Source of the DNA: an uncultured Bacilli bacterium
GTDB taxonomy: Bacteria > Bacillota_I > Bacilli_A > RF39 > UBA660
Assembly (NCBI GenBank): GCA_944327425.1
Contig: CALVHJ010000015.1
Span: 1-18,339 of the forward strand
DNA: 18,339 nucleotides
Direction: 5' to 3'
In this document: in pieces, positions 1 through 7,590 of the stretch
How the letters are laid out: every line of letters starts with the position of its first letter
Position numbering within the stretch: the stretch's first letter is position 1
Position numbers and translations under genes: made by a program
The notes under the pieces: model-generated
What the model was told of the DNA's origin: nothing
Databases searched by the model: none
The model's input: only the letters and a program-made list of their open reading frames with translations

Positions 1-19
1 GGGAAATCTGCCCTTTTTC
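1..19 (+). terminator. right arm of a probable rho-independent terminator cut by the window edge
   Basis: The window opens with GGGAAATCTGCCC followed directly by TTTTTCT, the shape of the 3' arm and T-tract of an intrinsic terminator read on the plus strand. The left arm would lie outside the window, so the hairpin cannot be verified. It would end an upstream plus-strand gene. Confidence 0.3.
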
Positions 20-100
20 TATCAAACTCTTAAAAAACTTGTTTTATTTTAATGTATTTAGAATCCAATAGCATAATTAACTATTTAAACATAGGGTTTA

Positions 101-130
101 TTGTCAATAAAAACTTTTAAATGATAAACT
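101..130 (+). promoter_or_regulatory. possible promoter of the YqfQ-like gene
   Basis: TTGTCA at 101-106 (close to the -35 consensus) is followed after 18 bases by TAAACT at 125-130, about 37 bases before the start codon at 167. The -10 match is only moderate. The region is so AT-rich that TATATT (134-139) and TATACT (145-150) are competing -10 candidates. Confidence 0.3.
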
Positions 131-166
131 ATTTATATTATGCATATACTATATTAGGTGATAAGC

Positions 167-436
167 ATGTTTGGAAATCCTTATGGAACAGGACTAACAT
201 TTACAAAAGTATTATCAGGTATATCTAAGACACTTAATGTTGCTAATCAAGTTATTCCTATTTATAGAGAAGCTAGACCGATGATTAATAATGCGAAAAC
301 TATATTGGGAGCTTTAAAAGATATTGGTAAAAATAGTAATAATAATAATAGTAGTAGTACTAATAATACTAATACCATTAAAAATGATACTACACAGTCA
401 GTAGTATCAAATAATAATATTAGCTTTTTTCAATAA
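167..436 (+). CDS. small YqfQ/VrrA-like protein with Asn/Ser-rich tail
   Basis: This is an 89-residue protein. ATG 167 is preferred because AGGTGAT lies 4-5 bases upstream; the alternative GTG at 158 sits inside that Shine-Dalgarno site. The N-terminus is Gly/Phe/Pro-containing (MFGNPYGTG). The middle third, from about residue 17 to 52, is a helical segment of the type ISKTLNVANQVIPIYREARP followed by a second short helix. This resembles, from memory, the conserved C-terminal part of Bacillus YqfQ/VrrA, whose gene lies in the same chromosomal neighbourhood as trmK and sigA. The last 35 residues are Asn/Ser/Thr-rich and encoded by AAT/AGT/ACT triplet runs (331-378). There is no signal peptide or membrane segment. 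The function of the family is not settled. The gene converges on trmK and overlaps its 3' end by 17 bases. Confidence 0.6.
   Translation: MFGNPYGTGLTFTKVLSGISKTLNVANQVIPIYREARPMINNAKTILGALKDIGKNSNNNNSSSTNNTNTIKNDTTQSVVSNNNISFFQ
331..378 (+). repeat. AAT/AGT-type trinucleotide repeat inside the YqfQ-like gene
   Basis: An imperfect run of AAT, AGT and ACT triplets codes for the poly-Asn/Ser/Thr stretch. The unit is three bases long, so length changes would alter the tail without shifting the frame. Confidence 0.7.
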
Positions 437-1055
437 GTTTTGTTAATTCTTTGAGGTTTTTTTGATGTTTTAATCTTGTATATATTTTGGTTTTAGGAAT
501 TTTTGCTAAAATATCTTTTTCTTTGGTTTTTAAAAATTTAAGATAATCTTTATTATTTGCTTTACCATATTTTAAAGATATTTTATTTTCTTTTAAATAG
601 TCTTTTGTAACTAACATAATAATATAGTATTTATTATTATCAAGTATGACTATTTCTTTTTTTATATATAACTTATTTTTATATAATTTCTTTCTTAAAT
701 AAGCATGATTATTATTACTACTTATAATAAACTTATTAATATGACTAGGAGCATATTTTAAGATATCTAAGATAGTATTAGTACCCATTCCCGATATAAC
801 AGCAGTATTAATAGCTTCGTTTTCAATATTTCTAAAACCGTCAGAAAGATAAGCGATGATATTTAAATTAGCATTTTTAATGTTTTTGTTAGCTTGTTTT
901 AAAGCATTAGAATTAATATCACTGGCATATACATCTTTACATAAATTATTTTGTTTTAGATAAATAGCTAGATAAGCATGATCACAACCAATATCAAGAA
1001 CAGTATCGTTTTTATCAATTAAAGAAGCGATTGTCTTTAGTTTTTTATTTAACAT
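420..1055 (-). CDS. trmK: tRNA (adenine22-N1)-methyltransferase TrmK
   Basis: This 211-residue class I SAM-dependent methyltransferase methylates N1 of adenine 22 in the tRNA D-arm region. Motif I is VLDIGCDHAYLAIYL (about residues 19-33), matching the family's DIGxDHAYL signature. The motif IV region is AVISGMGTNTILDIL (about 85-99), matching the usual AGMGG block. The C-terminal half is Lys-rich and fits a tRNA-binding helical domain. It is slightly shorter than Bacillus TrmK, which is roughly 230 residues. The ATG shares one base with the rpoD stop codon (TAATG on the minus strand), so translation is probably coupled. It is the last gene of the dnaG-rpoD-trmK operon, a conserved order in Bacillota. 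Its 3' end overlaps the convergent YqfQ-like gene by 17 bases, and I see no clear terminator. Confidence 0.9.
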   Translation of the reverse strand: MLNKKLKTIASLIDKNDTVLDIGCDHAYLAIYLKQNNLCKDVYASDINSNALKQANKNIKNANLNIIAYLSDGFRNIENEAINTAVISGMGTNTILDILKYAPSHINKFIISSNNNHAYLRKKLYKNKLYIKKEIVILDNNKYYIIMLVTKDYLKENKISLKYGKANNKDYLKFLKTKEKDILAKIPKTKIYTRLKHQKNLKELTKLIEKS

Positions 1056-2191
1056 TAGTCAGATAAAAAGTCCTTTAACTTTTTAGCACGTGAGGGATGG
1101 CGAAGCTTTCTTAAAGCTTTGGCCTCTATTTGTCTAATACGTTCCCTAGTTACATTAAATTTTTTACCAACTTCTTCTAAAGTATGGCAAGTTCCATCAA
1201 TAAGTCCAAAACGAAGTTCTAAGACTTCTTGTTCTCTTACTTGAAGAGTCATTAAAACACTTTTTATTTCTTCTTTTAAAATTTCATTGGTTGCATATTC
1301 TTCTGGTGACATACTAGATTCATCTTTGATAAAGTCACCTAAATGAGAGTCATCTTCTTCACCTATTGGGGTTTCTAAAGATACTGGTTCTTGACTTATT
1401 TTAATTACTTCTCTTACTTTATCTAGACTAATACCCATTTTTTTAGCAAGCTCTTCTTCACTAGGTTCACGGTTAAGCTCTAAAGTAAGTTGTCTTTGAA
1501 TACGACTCATTTTGTTAATTGTTTCTACCATATGAACTGGTACACGGATTGTTCTTGCTTGATCAGCTAGAGCTCTAGTAATAGCTTGTCTAATCCACCA
1601 AGTAGCATATGTAGAAAATTTATAGCCTTTATCACTATCAAATTTATCAACAGCTTTCATTAAACCAATATTACCTTCTTGGATTAAATCTAGGAATAAA
1701 AGACCTCTTCCTACATATCTTTTCGCAATACTTACAACTAAACGTAAGTTAGATTCAGCTAGTTTGTTTTTAGCTTCTTCATCACCGGCAGCTACTTTTT
1801 CACTTAACTCAAGCTCTTCTTCTGGGGATAACAAACTTATACGACCAATTTCTTTTAAATACATTCTTACCGGATCATTAATATTAATATCCTTAGTTAG
1901 TTCAGCATCATCTAAGATAATTGGTTCTTCTAAGTCAGCCGGTAGTACATCAGGATTTGGTTCTTCCTCTTCTCCTTCTGCGATAACTTGAATGTCATTT
2001 TCGATTAAAGTATTATATACTTCATCTAAAGAATCATTATCCATTTCTAGGCCTTTTAGACTTTCAACAATTTGCTCGAAAGTAATAAAGCCATTCGTTT
2101 TACCCATATCAACTAATTCTTTAATTCGATCTTCTAATGACTTAATTTCGACAATTTTTCCTGCTGTTTTAGCTTCTTCATTATTATTCAT
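1055..2191 (-). CDS. rpoD: primary RNA polymerase sigma factor (RpoD/SigA)
   Basis: This 378-residue housekeeping sigma-70 factor directs RNA polymerase to -10/-35 promoters. A short region 1.1-like domain (about 12-75) is followed by an acidic linker (GEEEEPNPD). Region 1.2 is DPVRMYLKEIGRISLLSPEEE. Region 2 contains LRLVVSIAKRYVGRGLLFLDLIQEGNIG and the -10-binding helix YKFSTYATWWIRQAITRALA. Region 3 follows, and region 4.2 has the helix-turn-helix EEVGKKFNVTRERIRQIEAKAL near the end. The length is the same as Bacillus SigA. The ATG lies inside the dnaG 3' end (8-base overlap), with AAAGGA about 10 bases upstream. The only promoter I see is the one before dnaG, giving the classical 'macromolecular synthesis' arrangement of primase with sigma factor. 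Visible promoters in the window match the consensus expected for this factor. Confidence 0.98.
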   Translation of the reverse strand: MNNNEEAKTAGKIVEIKSLEDRIKELVDMGKTNGFITFEQIVESLKGLEMDNDSLDEVYNTLIENDIQVIAEGEEEEPNPDVLPADLEEPIILDDAELTKDININDPVRMYLKEIGRISLLSPEEELELSEKVAAGDEEAKNKLAESNLRLVVSIAKRYVGRGLLFLDLIQEGNIGLMKAVDKFDSDKGYKFSTYATWWIRQAITRALADQARTIRVPVHMVETINKMSRIQRQLTLELNREPSEEELAKKMGISLDKVREVIKISQEPVSLETPIGEEDDSHLGDFIKDESSMSPEEYATNEILKEEIKSVLMTLQVREQEVLELRFGLIDGTCHTLEEVGKKFNVTRERIRQIEAKALRKLRHPSRAKKLKDFLSD

Positions 2192-3926
2192 TACCTACAC
2201 ATCCTTTTTTTATTTCTAATAATTTACTAGCTAAAGCTAATTCTTCATTAGCATCAAGCGTCGTAGCTATTTGTTTTTTTAAATCGTTTATTTCTTGCCT
2301 CATCATTTCTTTTTTGGCTACCAAAATAAATTCTTTAAAATTATCCATTTCAAGGGTAGCTATCTTGTTATTCTTTATTATTGCCATAGCATCATCATAT
2401 ATGTATTCTTTGGTACTAATAAAGGAAATAAATGAGGCTAAATCTATTTTTTTATTAATTTCGTAATAATAGATTATCTCATTAGCTATACTACGATATT
2501 TCTTTTCATTAAAATAACCTAACTCTTTTTTAAACATTTCAATAAATATGCCATCATTCATCATAAAATAAATAATGTTGGAACAAGCTTTATCATACTT
2601 GGAAATATTAATTTTGGCAAGCTTTTTTGGTTCATTTAAAGAATTTTTTTTAATATTTTCTTTGGCAAGCACTTGTTTTAGAGTATCAAGTGATACTTGA
2701 TATTCTTCACTTATCTTTTTTAAAGTTAACTCTTCAGTTAAAGGATCACTTATGTTTTTTAAATCTTTTATTATTTCTTTTAAATAACTAGCTAAATCTT
2801 CAACCTTAGATAAGTCCTTGTCTTTTTTAAAATATTTTAATTTAAATTCTAAGAAAGAGGTATGTTTTTTAATATTTTCTTCTAAAGCTTGAACACCTTT
2901 TTTTAGGATATATTCATCAGGATCTTTGGGACCACTTAGACGAACACACAAGGGACTTAGACCAGCTTCTTCTAAAATAGTGCCATTTTGATAAGTGGCT
3001 ATTTCTCCGGCATCATCATTATCAAACATAAGAATTATTTTGGATCGCATATTTTTTATGATACTTACTTGTTCTTTAGTTAAGCTTGTCCCCATTAGAG
3101 CTACAACATTTTTTATACCACTAGCATACATTCTTATCGCATCCATGTTTCCTTCAACTATAATAACTTCTTTTTTCCGTTTTATTTCTTTGATAGCACG
3201 GTGATAATTAAATAATATTTGCCCTTTTTTAAAAATAATTGATTCTTTACTGTTTAGGTATTTAGCTTGATCAGAATCATGATAAATACGGCCAGTAAAG
3301 CCAATTACTTGACCTTCTAAATTGTGAATAGGAAACATAATACGGTTTTTAAAAGTGTCATTTAAGTAGCCGTTATGTTCATTTGCTAAACCGAGTTTAA
3401 TTAAATATGCGGCTTGATAATTTTTGGTTAATAAAAGTTTGTTTAAAGAATAGTCTTGTCCTAGAGCTAGACCTAGAGAAAACTCTTTTATTACTTCGTC
3501 ATCTAAAGAACGTTCATGTAAATATTTTTTAGCTTCTATCCCCTCTTTAGAGTTTAAGTTATTTTGATAAAATTTTAGGGCTAAAGCCATTATATCATAT
3601 TCTAGAATATTATTTTTAGATTTAGATCTAGTAATAACGCCATTTATCGGGATACCACATTTATCGGCGACTATTTTAACAGCCTCGAGAAATTTAACAT
3701 TTTCATATTCACTTACAAAAGTAAAAACATTACCTGCGGCTCCACAAGAGAAACATTTATAAATTTGTTTTTCTTCGGAAACACTCATACTAGGTGAATG
3801 ATCTTCATGAAAAGGACAGACACCAAAATAATTTTTACCTTTTTGAGTTAAGGGAATGTAACTAGAAATGATATCAACGATATTAGCACTCTTACGAATA
3901 CGTTCTATCTCGGCATCGGTAAGCAT
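2184..3926 (-). CDS. dnaG: DNA primase DnaG
   Basis: This 580-residue primase makes RNA primers at the replication fork and works with the replicative helicase. The N-terminal CHC2 zinc finger is visible as Cys37, His40, Cys58 and Cys61 (CPFH...CFSC). The TOPRIM catalytic core spans about 250-340, with VEGNMDAI holding the catalytic Glu and MFDNDDAG holding the metal-binding Asp residues. The C-terminal third is Lys-rich and helical, as expected for the helicase-interaction domain. The length is typical for the family. ATG 3926 is supported by AGAGGAG about 7 bases upstream. It is the first gene of the dnaG-rpoD-trmK operon, with a TATAAT box 30 bases before the start codon. Confidence 0.98.
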   Translation of the reverse strand: MLTDAEIERIRKSANIVDIISSYIPLTQKGKNYFGVCPFHEDHSPSMSVSEEKQIYKCFSCGAAGNVFTFVSEYENVKFLEAVKIVADKCGIPINGVITRSKSKNNILEYDIMALALKFYQNNLNSKEGIEAKKYLHERSLDDEVIKEFSLGLALGQDYSLNKLLLTKNYQAAYLIKLGLANEHNGYLNDTFKNRIMFPIHNLEGQVIGFTGRIYHDSDQAKYLNSKESIIFKKGQILFNYHRAIKEIKRKKEVIIVEGNMDAIRMYASGIKNVVALMGTSLTKEQVSIIKNMRSKIILMFDNDDAGEIATYQNGTILEEAGLSPLCVRLSGPKDPDEYILKKGVQALEENIKKHTSFLEFKLKYFKKDKDLSKVEDLASYLKEIIKDLKNISDPLTEELTLKKISEEYQVSLDTLKQVLAKENIKKNSLNEPKKLAKINISKYDKACSNIIYFMMNDGIFIEMFKKELGYFNEKKYRSIANEIIYYYEINKKIDLASFISFISTKEYIYDDAMAIIKNNKIATLEMDNFKEFILVAKKEMMRQEINDLKKQIATTLDANEELALASKLLEIKKGCVGNE

Positions 3927-3955
3927 ATTACCACTCCTCTAATTTAACACTTCTA

Positions 3956-3984
3956 ATTATATTTATTACCCTTACCCCCTTAAA
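3956..3984 (-). promoter_or_regulatory. promoter of the dnaG-rpoD-trmK operon
   Basis: On the minus strand a perfect TATAAT lies at 3961-3956, 30 bases before the dnaG ATG. The -35 position (3984-3979) reads TTTAAG after a 17-base spacer and is a weak match. It is the only good promoter candidate between dnaG and the preceding terminator. Confidence 0.55.
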
Positions 3985-3990
3985 ATCCTT

Positions 3991-4028
3991 TAAAAAAATG
4001 CAATTTTTTTTAAAAAACTTGCATTTTT
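3991..4028 (-). terminator. rho-independent terminator of the adhesin-sortase operon
   Basis: AAAAATGCAA (3994-4003) and TTGCATTTTT (4019-4028) are perfect inverted repeats. Further A/T pairing inside makes a long stem. Read on the minus strand the hairpin begins 10 bases after the sortase stop codon and ends in seven T residues. It also insulates the dnaG promoter. Confidence 0.75.
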
Positions 4029-4037
4029 GACTATTTT

Positions 4038-4571
4038 TTAGCCGATAGGACTCTTTTTTTCTAAAGAAGCATAATAAATTGTTTGGGTTTTAGCGTCATT
4101 TTTAGTGCAGGTTATTAATGTTAACATTTCGGGGTATTCTTCTTTTAAATAAAGTGTTCCAGTTTTTTCTTGATATTCAATTTCTTTGATAACATAGCTC
4201 CAAATAAAATTATTATAATATATTTTTACTTGATCATTAATCTTTAATTTATATAAATCTTTAAAATAAGCATTACTCCCTATGCCGGAGTGAGATGCTA
4301 AAATTATGTTACTGTTTGAAGAAGAAGGAAAAGTACTTTTTTCATGAACAAAAATGTTTTTATCTACATTATTTTGGGGATCATTTATTTCATAAAGTTC
4401 TCTTTTTAAAGAGATATTATCAATTTCTATAATAGCATAGTATGCATTGCTTACAAGTTTTTCTTCAATACTTATTTCATAGTTATAATCTCTTACTTGG
4501 GTAAATATATAGAAAGTAATGGGAATAAGAAGTGATAATAAAACAATACCTAGACCAATTATTTTATTCAT
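4038..4571 (-). CDS. sortase family transpeptidase with Gln in place of the catalytic Arg
   Basis: This 177-residue membrane-anchored sortase is expected to cleave the LPXTG-like signal of the adjacent adhesin and attach it to the cell wall. An N-terminal membrane segment spans about residues 4-24. The catalytic His94 lies in ILASHSG and the catalytic Cys155 in LTLITC. The third catalytic residue, normally Arg at the start of the last strand (R-x-V/I-x-x-A), is Gln163 here (QTIYYA); the codon is CAA. Lys161 is the nearest basic residue. ATG 4571 overlaps the adhesin stop region by 8 bases. An upstream TTG at 4592 keeps the frame open, but neither start has a clear Shine-Dalgarno site, so translational coupling is likely. 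The size and single N-terminal helix fit a class D or E-like housekeeping sortase. Sortase identity is secure; activity without the Arg is uncertain. Confidence 0.9.
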   Translation of the reverse strand: MNKIIGLGIVLLSLLIPITFYIFTQVRDYNYEISIEEKLVSNAYYAIIEIDNISLKRELYEINDPQNNVDKNIFVHEKSTFPSSSNSNIILASHSGIGSNAYFKDLYKLKINDQVKIYYNNFIWSYVIKEIEYQEKTGTLYLKEEYPEMLTLITCTKNDAKTQTIYYASLEKKSPIG

Positions 4572-6558
4572 GATTACAAATATAGATGCCAATTAAAAGA
4601 CAGAAAGAAGCCATTAATAAGCCAATTAAAGCTTCGTTAGTGCCAGTTTTAGGAACTTCTATTTTTAAACGGTTAGTTATTTTAAAATGATTATGGGTGT
4701 TATCTAAAACATTTACTTCTATATAATCACTAATTAATTCATAATTACTAGTAGTTGCTAGTTCTTTTAAGAAATATTTACCACTATCTAAATTATCAAA
4801 AACAGATATGCCTAAATCATTAGTATAAACTTCTCTAATTAATTCTAATTTTTCATTATATAAACCAAATAATACTCCACTTAGAGGATTTAATGTGTCA
4901 TAATCTAGTTTTTCAATGGTGATAGTTGATTTAACTAATTCATTTAAAATTTCAATAGTAACACATTCATTGTTCGTAATTTCAAAATAATATGAATCGT
5001 TTGAAAGCTGATAATTTTTAGGTGGGGTTATTTCTTCTATTTGATATTTACCATAAGGTAAGTTATTAAGCTCTAAAATGCCACTAGTAGTAGAAAATGT
5101 GTCGTTGTTATTTATTTTTAAATACTCGCCAGTATCTAGGTTTAATATTTTGAATGTTGTAGGATTAGCTATTAAATCTTTAGTTAGACTATCTCTTTTT
5201 TCTATTTTAATAGAGCCGGTTATCTCTTTATTTTTAACAGTAATTATGCTTTTATCTTCCGTTAAATCATTAATAGTTAAATAAATATCATCGGAGAAGA
5301 AATACCCTTCTTCACCACTTGTTTGTTTGATAATATAATTTCCATATGGTAAATTAAAAGATGATTTACCATATTCATTAGTTGTAAATGATAAGATTAA
5401 TTCCTCGTTGGTAGCATTATAAACATCGAAAGAAGCATTACTTTCCAAAGATAGTTCTTTATTATAATCTTCTAAATATTTTTCTAAGATAATTTCTTTA
5501 TAAATTAATTCATCTTTAGTTTTTAAATAAACATCTTGGTCTTTGACTTCAAAATAGATTTTTTCAGGATTTAGTTCATAACCATAAGGGGCTGATATTT
5601 CTTGTAAATAATACTTGCCATTATATATCTTTTCTAGGAATGCTTCATTTTCATTATTAATTGTTAGTTTAGCAAATAATGAATCATCAGAAGTATATAC
5701 GCCATAGGTAGCACCAGAAACAGATAAATCATGGTCAGTTTCTTTTGTTAAATATAAACTAGGATAATCAATTTCAAAGGAAATAAAAGCATTAGGATTA
5801 TAAATTATTCCTCTACTTATAACTTTTTGGCTAACCCCTTGATAATAAATATAAGCCCCATTTAGAGTATAAGGGTCTTTAGCTAGATTTATAGAAACAG
5901 GACCGGGGTAAGGAAAAGATACGGTTAGTTTATTTTCTGCGATTTTATAATTAAAAGTATTAGATGCTGTTATTTTTATTTTATCTAATATGTTATATTC
6001 ATCTATAAAAACATATTCTTCATTTTGTTTAAGATGAATTGTTTTATCTTGATAATCATTAATAAATGAAGGAAGAAGCTCATGCGTTTTTATATCATTA
6101 GTAATAGTGTTTATTTCTTCTTCATAAGGATTAATTTTATTACCGGCTGCATCGATAAAATAAATTTCCCCTTCATTACCAATAAGATAATCCCATATCA
6201 TAAATTGAGTAGCAACATACCATTTTAAATCGGTTCTATTTTGATAGCCATAACCATAAATAGTAATTAAATTAATATAATTCCATTCTTCTTCAGTTAA
6301 ATCGGTATTAGCTTTAGTATAATCCCTACTACGATTAAAGTAACCATCTATTAATTGGATACCTGGTTCAATACAATATAGTAATTCGTTAGTATCTCGA
6401 TTAATTATTTGATACATTCCTTTGGTCATTTCTTTGGTGGGGGTTTTTAAGTATAGTAAAACATCAGGTATTTTATCACCTAAATATATGTAGGTACTTG
6501 CTTTAACACTGGTTGTAAATAATAAGAAACTTAAAATTATAAATATTATTTTTTTCAT
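4564..6558 (-). CDS. LPXTG-type surface adhesin with thioester domain and Cna-B (SpaA-like) repeats
   Basis: This 664-residue wall-anchored adhesin starts with a signal peptide at 1-20 (MKKIIFIILSFLLFTTSVKA). It is followed by a probable thioester domain: Cys62 in YCIEPG and Gln118 in TQFMIW match the Cys...TQxxIW pair that forms an internal thioester for covalent attachment to host surfaces in Gram-positive adhesins. From about 265 to 632 there are probably four Cna-B/prealbumin-like domains. The last two show the Lys (IEKRD, IEKLD), Glu (IEEITPP, LKELATT) and Asn (ILNE, ITNR) pattern expected for isopeptide bonds. The sorting signal is VPKTG at 635-639, followed by a hydrophobic helix (643-660). 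The tail is only CNHE, without the usual Lys/Arg. AAAGGA lies 6-7 bases before the ATG. It is co-transcribed with the sortase, and no second pilin is present, so a single adhesin is more likely than a pilus. Confidence 0.9.
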   Translation of the reverse strand: MKKIIFIILSFLLFTTSVKASTYIYLGDKIPDVLLYLKTPTKEMTKGMYQIINRDTNELLYCIEPGIQLIDGYFNRSRDYTKANTDLTEEEWNYINLITIYGYGYQNRTDLKWYVATQFMIWDYLIGNEGEIYFIDAAGNKINPYEEEINTITNDIKTHELLPSFINDYQDKTIHLKQNEEYVFIDEYNILDKIKITASNTFNYKIAENKLTVSFPYPGPVSINLAKDPYTLNGAYIYYQGVSQKVISRGIIYNPNAFISFEIDYPSLYLTKETDHDLSVSGATYGVYTSDDSLFAKLTINNENEAFLEKIYNGKYYLQEISAPYGYELNPEKIYFEVKDQDVYLKTKDELIYKEIILEKYLEDYNKELSLESNASFDVYNATNEELILSFTTNEYGKSSFNLPYGNYIIKQTSGEEGYFFSDDIYLTINDLTEDKSIITVKNKEITGSIKIEKRDSLTKDLIANPTTFKILNLDTGEYLKINNNDTFSTTSGILELNNLPYGKYQIEEITPPKNYQLSNDSYYFEITNNECVTIEILNELVKSTITIEKLDYDTLNPLSGVLFGLYNEKLELIREVYTNDLGISVFDNLDSGKYFLKELATTSNYELISDYIEVNVLDNTHNHFKITNRLKIEVPKTGTNEALIGLLMASFCLLIGIYICNHE

Positions 6559-6585
6559 TCTATATCCTTTTCTAGATAGAGAAAA

Positions 6586-6628
6586 ACTCGTAAAAATACC
6601 CTTATTCTTGAGAATAATTTTTACGAGT
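6586..6628 (-). terminator. long hairpin before the adhesin gene: terminator of uvrC-rnfCD and/or leader structure
   Basis: ACTCGTAAAAAT (6586-6597) and ATTTTTACGAGT (6617-6628) are perfect 12-base inverted repeats. Inside, TTATTCT and AGAATAA extend the stem, with only a four-base bulge (ACCC) on one side. On the minus strand the hairpin is followed by TTTTTCTC. It lies 53 bases after the rnfD stop and 27 bases before the adhesin ATG. The promoter at 6639-6668 would start transcription almost at its first base, so it could also be a 5' leader structure or attenuator of the adhesin mRNA. Confidence 0.7.
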
Positions 6629-6638
6629 GAATGTTTTT

Positions 6639-6668
6639 AATATAACATAATAAAGGTGTGATTGTAAA
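6639..6668 (-). promoter_or_regulatory. probable promoter of the adhesin-sortase operon
   Basis: On the minus strand TTTACA (6668-6663) and TATATT (6644-6639) are separated by 18 bases, each five of six to consensus. It is the best promoter in the gap between rnfD and the adhesin. Predicted initiation is near 6632, immediately before the long hairpin. Confidence 0.55.
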
Positions 6669-6681
6669 TGGTTTATTTTGA

Positions 6682-7590
6682 CTAGTTTTGGTGGTTTTTG
6701 GTGTGTTTGCTGGTAACTTTAGAAAAATACCAATTATTACCTATTTTATTTAAAAGAGGTATTAAAAGACTGGCAATAAAAGTACTTATATACGGTGATT
6801 CATAGATGGTTAAATTGGCAAGAATGGCCGTAATAAAACCAATTATAAAGCCATAGATAATATGAGTTAAAATAGTGTTTGGGGAAGTATAAATATCCGA
6901 GGCGATAAAAATAAAACTAAAATAAATATGACCGGCCATAATTAGATTTAAATAATTGTTAGAAAAAATGAGGGAAAAGATAAAAGCAAATATAAGATAA
7001 CTTAAGGTAGCACTAAGAGGAATATAACGTTTATAAAATTTATTAAATGATAGAATAATAAAACTTATAATTATTAACATAATACTAGTAGTAGCAAGAC
7101 CACCTTCCCTAAACCCTAAAAAATTATCAAATAAATTGTAATTAAAGGTGTTTAGTTTTTCCGCTATATTTAAATAAGAATAAGCATTTATTAATAAAGA
7201 TAAAACCAGAATAAGCCTAGCTAAACTAAGAGAATTAAAGAAAAATTTTTCTTTTAAGTAATTAGTTATAAATAAAGCTATAAATAAGACAATAGGAAAA
7301 ATGAGCATATTGGTGTTTAAAGATATTGTACTTGTTAAAATTAGACTACTTAAAATTAATTCTTTGAGATTTTTTTTAGTTATTAAATAGTTTAGGAAAG
7401 CGATAACAATACTTATAAGATAAAAATATAAGGGAATAAAAATATCTTTAAAGTTTATCAAATCGTTTTGATATAATAATATGCCATTTTTATATATACT
7501 AAAGATAATTAAAGGAATTAAGGCTAGAAAATAAGCATTAATTAAACTTCTTTTGTCTTTAGAATAATGAATTATAGGCGTTTTATTCAT
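6682..7590 (-). CDS. RnfD/NqrB-like integral membrane protein, divergent
   Basis: This 302-residue protein has about nine or ten hydrophobic helices and a basic C-terminus. The final part (IASDIYTSPNTIL...YGFIIGFITAIL...LIPLLNKIG) follows the RnfD pattern of a DPVTSP-like loop, a YG-x-x-IG helix and a last L-x-P-L-x-D/N helix. EGGLATTSIML resembles the RnfD segment before the second membrane half. RnfD/NqrB normally carry FMN on the Thr of an SGAT-type motif; I find no SGAT in this protein. The ATG overlaps the rnfC-like gene by 8 bases and has a strong AGGAGG. In canonical operons this subunit forms a redox-driven ion pump with RnfC, G, E, A and B; no such partners follow here, and the next gene is the adhesin. 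The family call rests mainly on the linked RnfC-like gene and the C-terminal pattern. Confidence 0.7.
   Translation of the reverse strand: MNKTPIIHYSKDKRSLINAYFLALIPLIIFSIYKNGILLYQNDLINFKDIFIPLYFYLISIVIAFLNYLITKKNLKELILSSLILTSTISLNTNMLIFPIVLFIALFITNYLKEKFFFNSLSLARLILVLSLLINAYSYLNIAEKLNTFNYNLFDNFLGFREGGLATTSIMLIIISFIILSFNKFYKRYIPLSATLSYLIFAFIFSLIFSNNYLNLIMAGHIYFSFIFIASDIYTSPNTILTHIIYGFIIGFITAILANLTIYESPYISTFIASLLIPLLNKIGNNWYFSKVTSKHTKNHQN

Noticed and set aside
4572..4592. TTG start at 4592 adding seven residues to the sortase
   Set aside because: It has no Shine-Dalgarno site and would place charged-free extra residues before the membrane anchor. ATG 4571 overlaps the adhesin stop region in the usual coupled manner.
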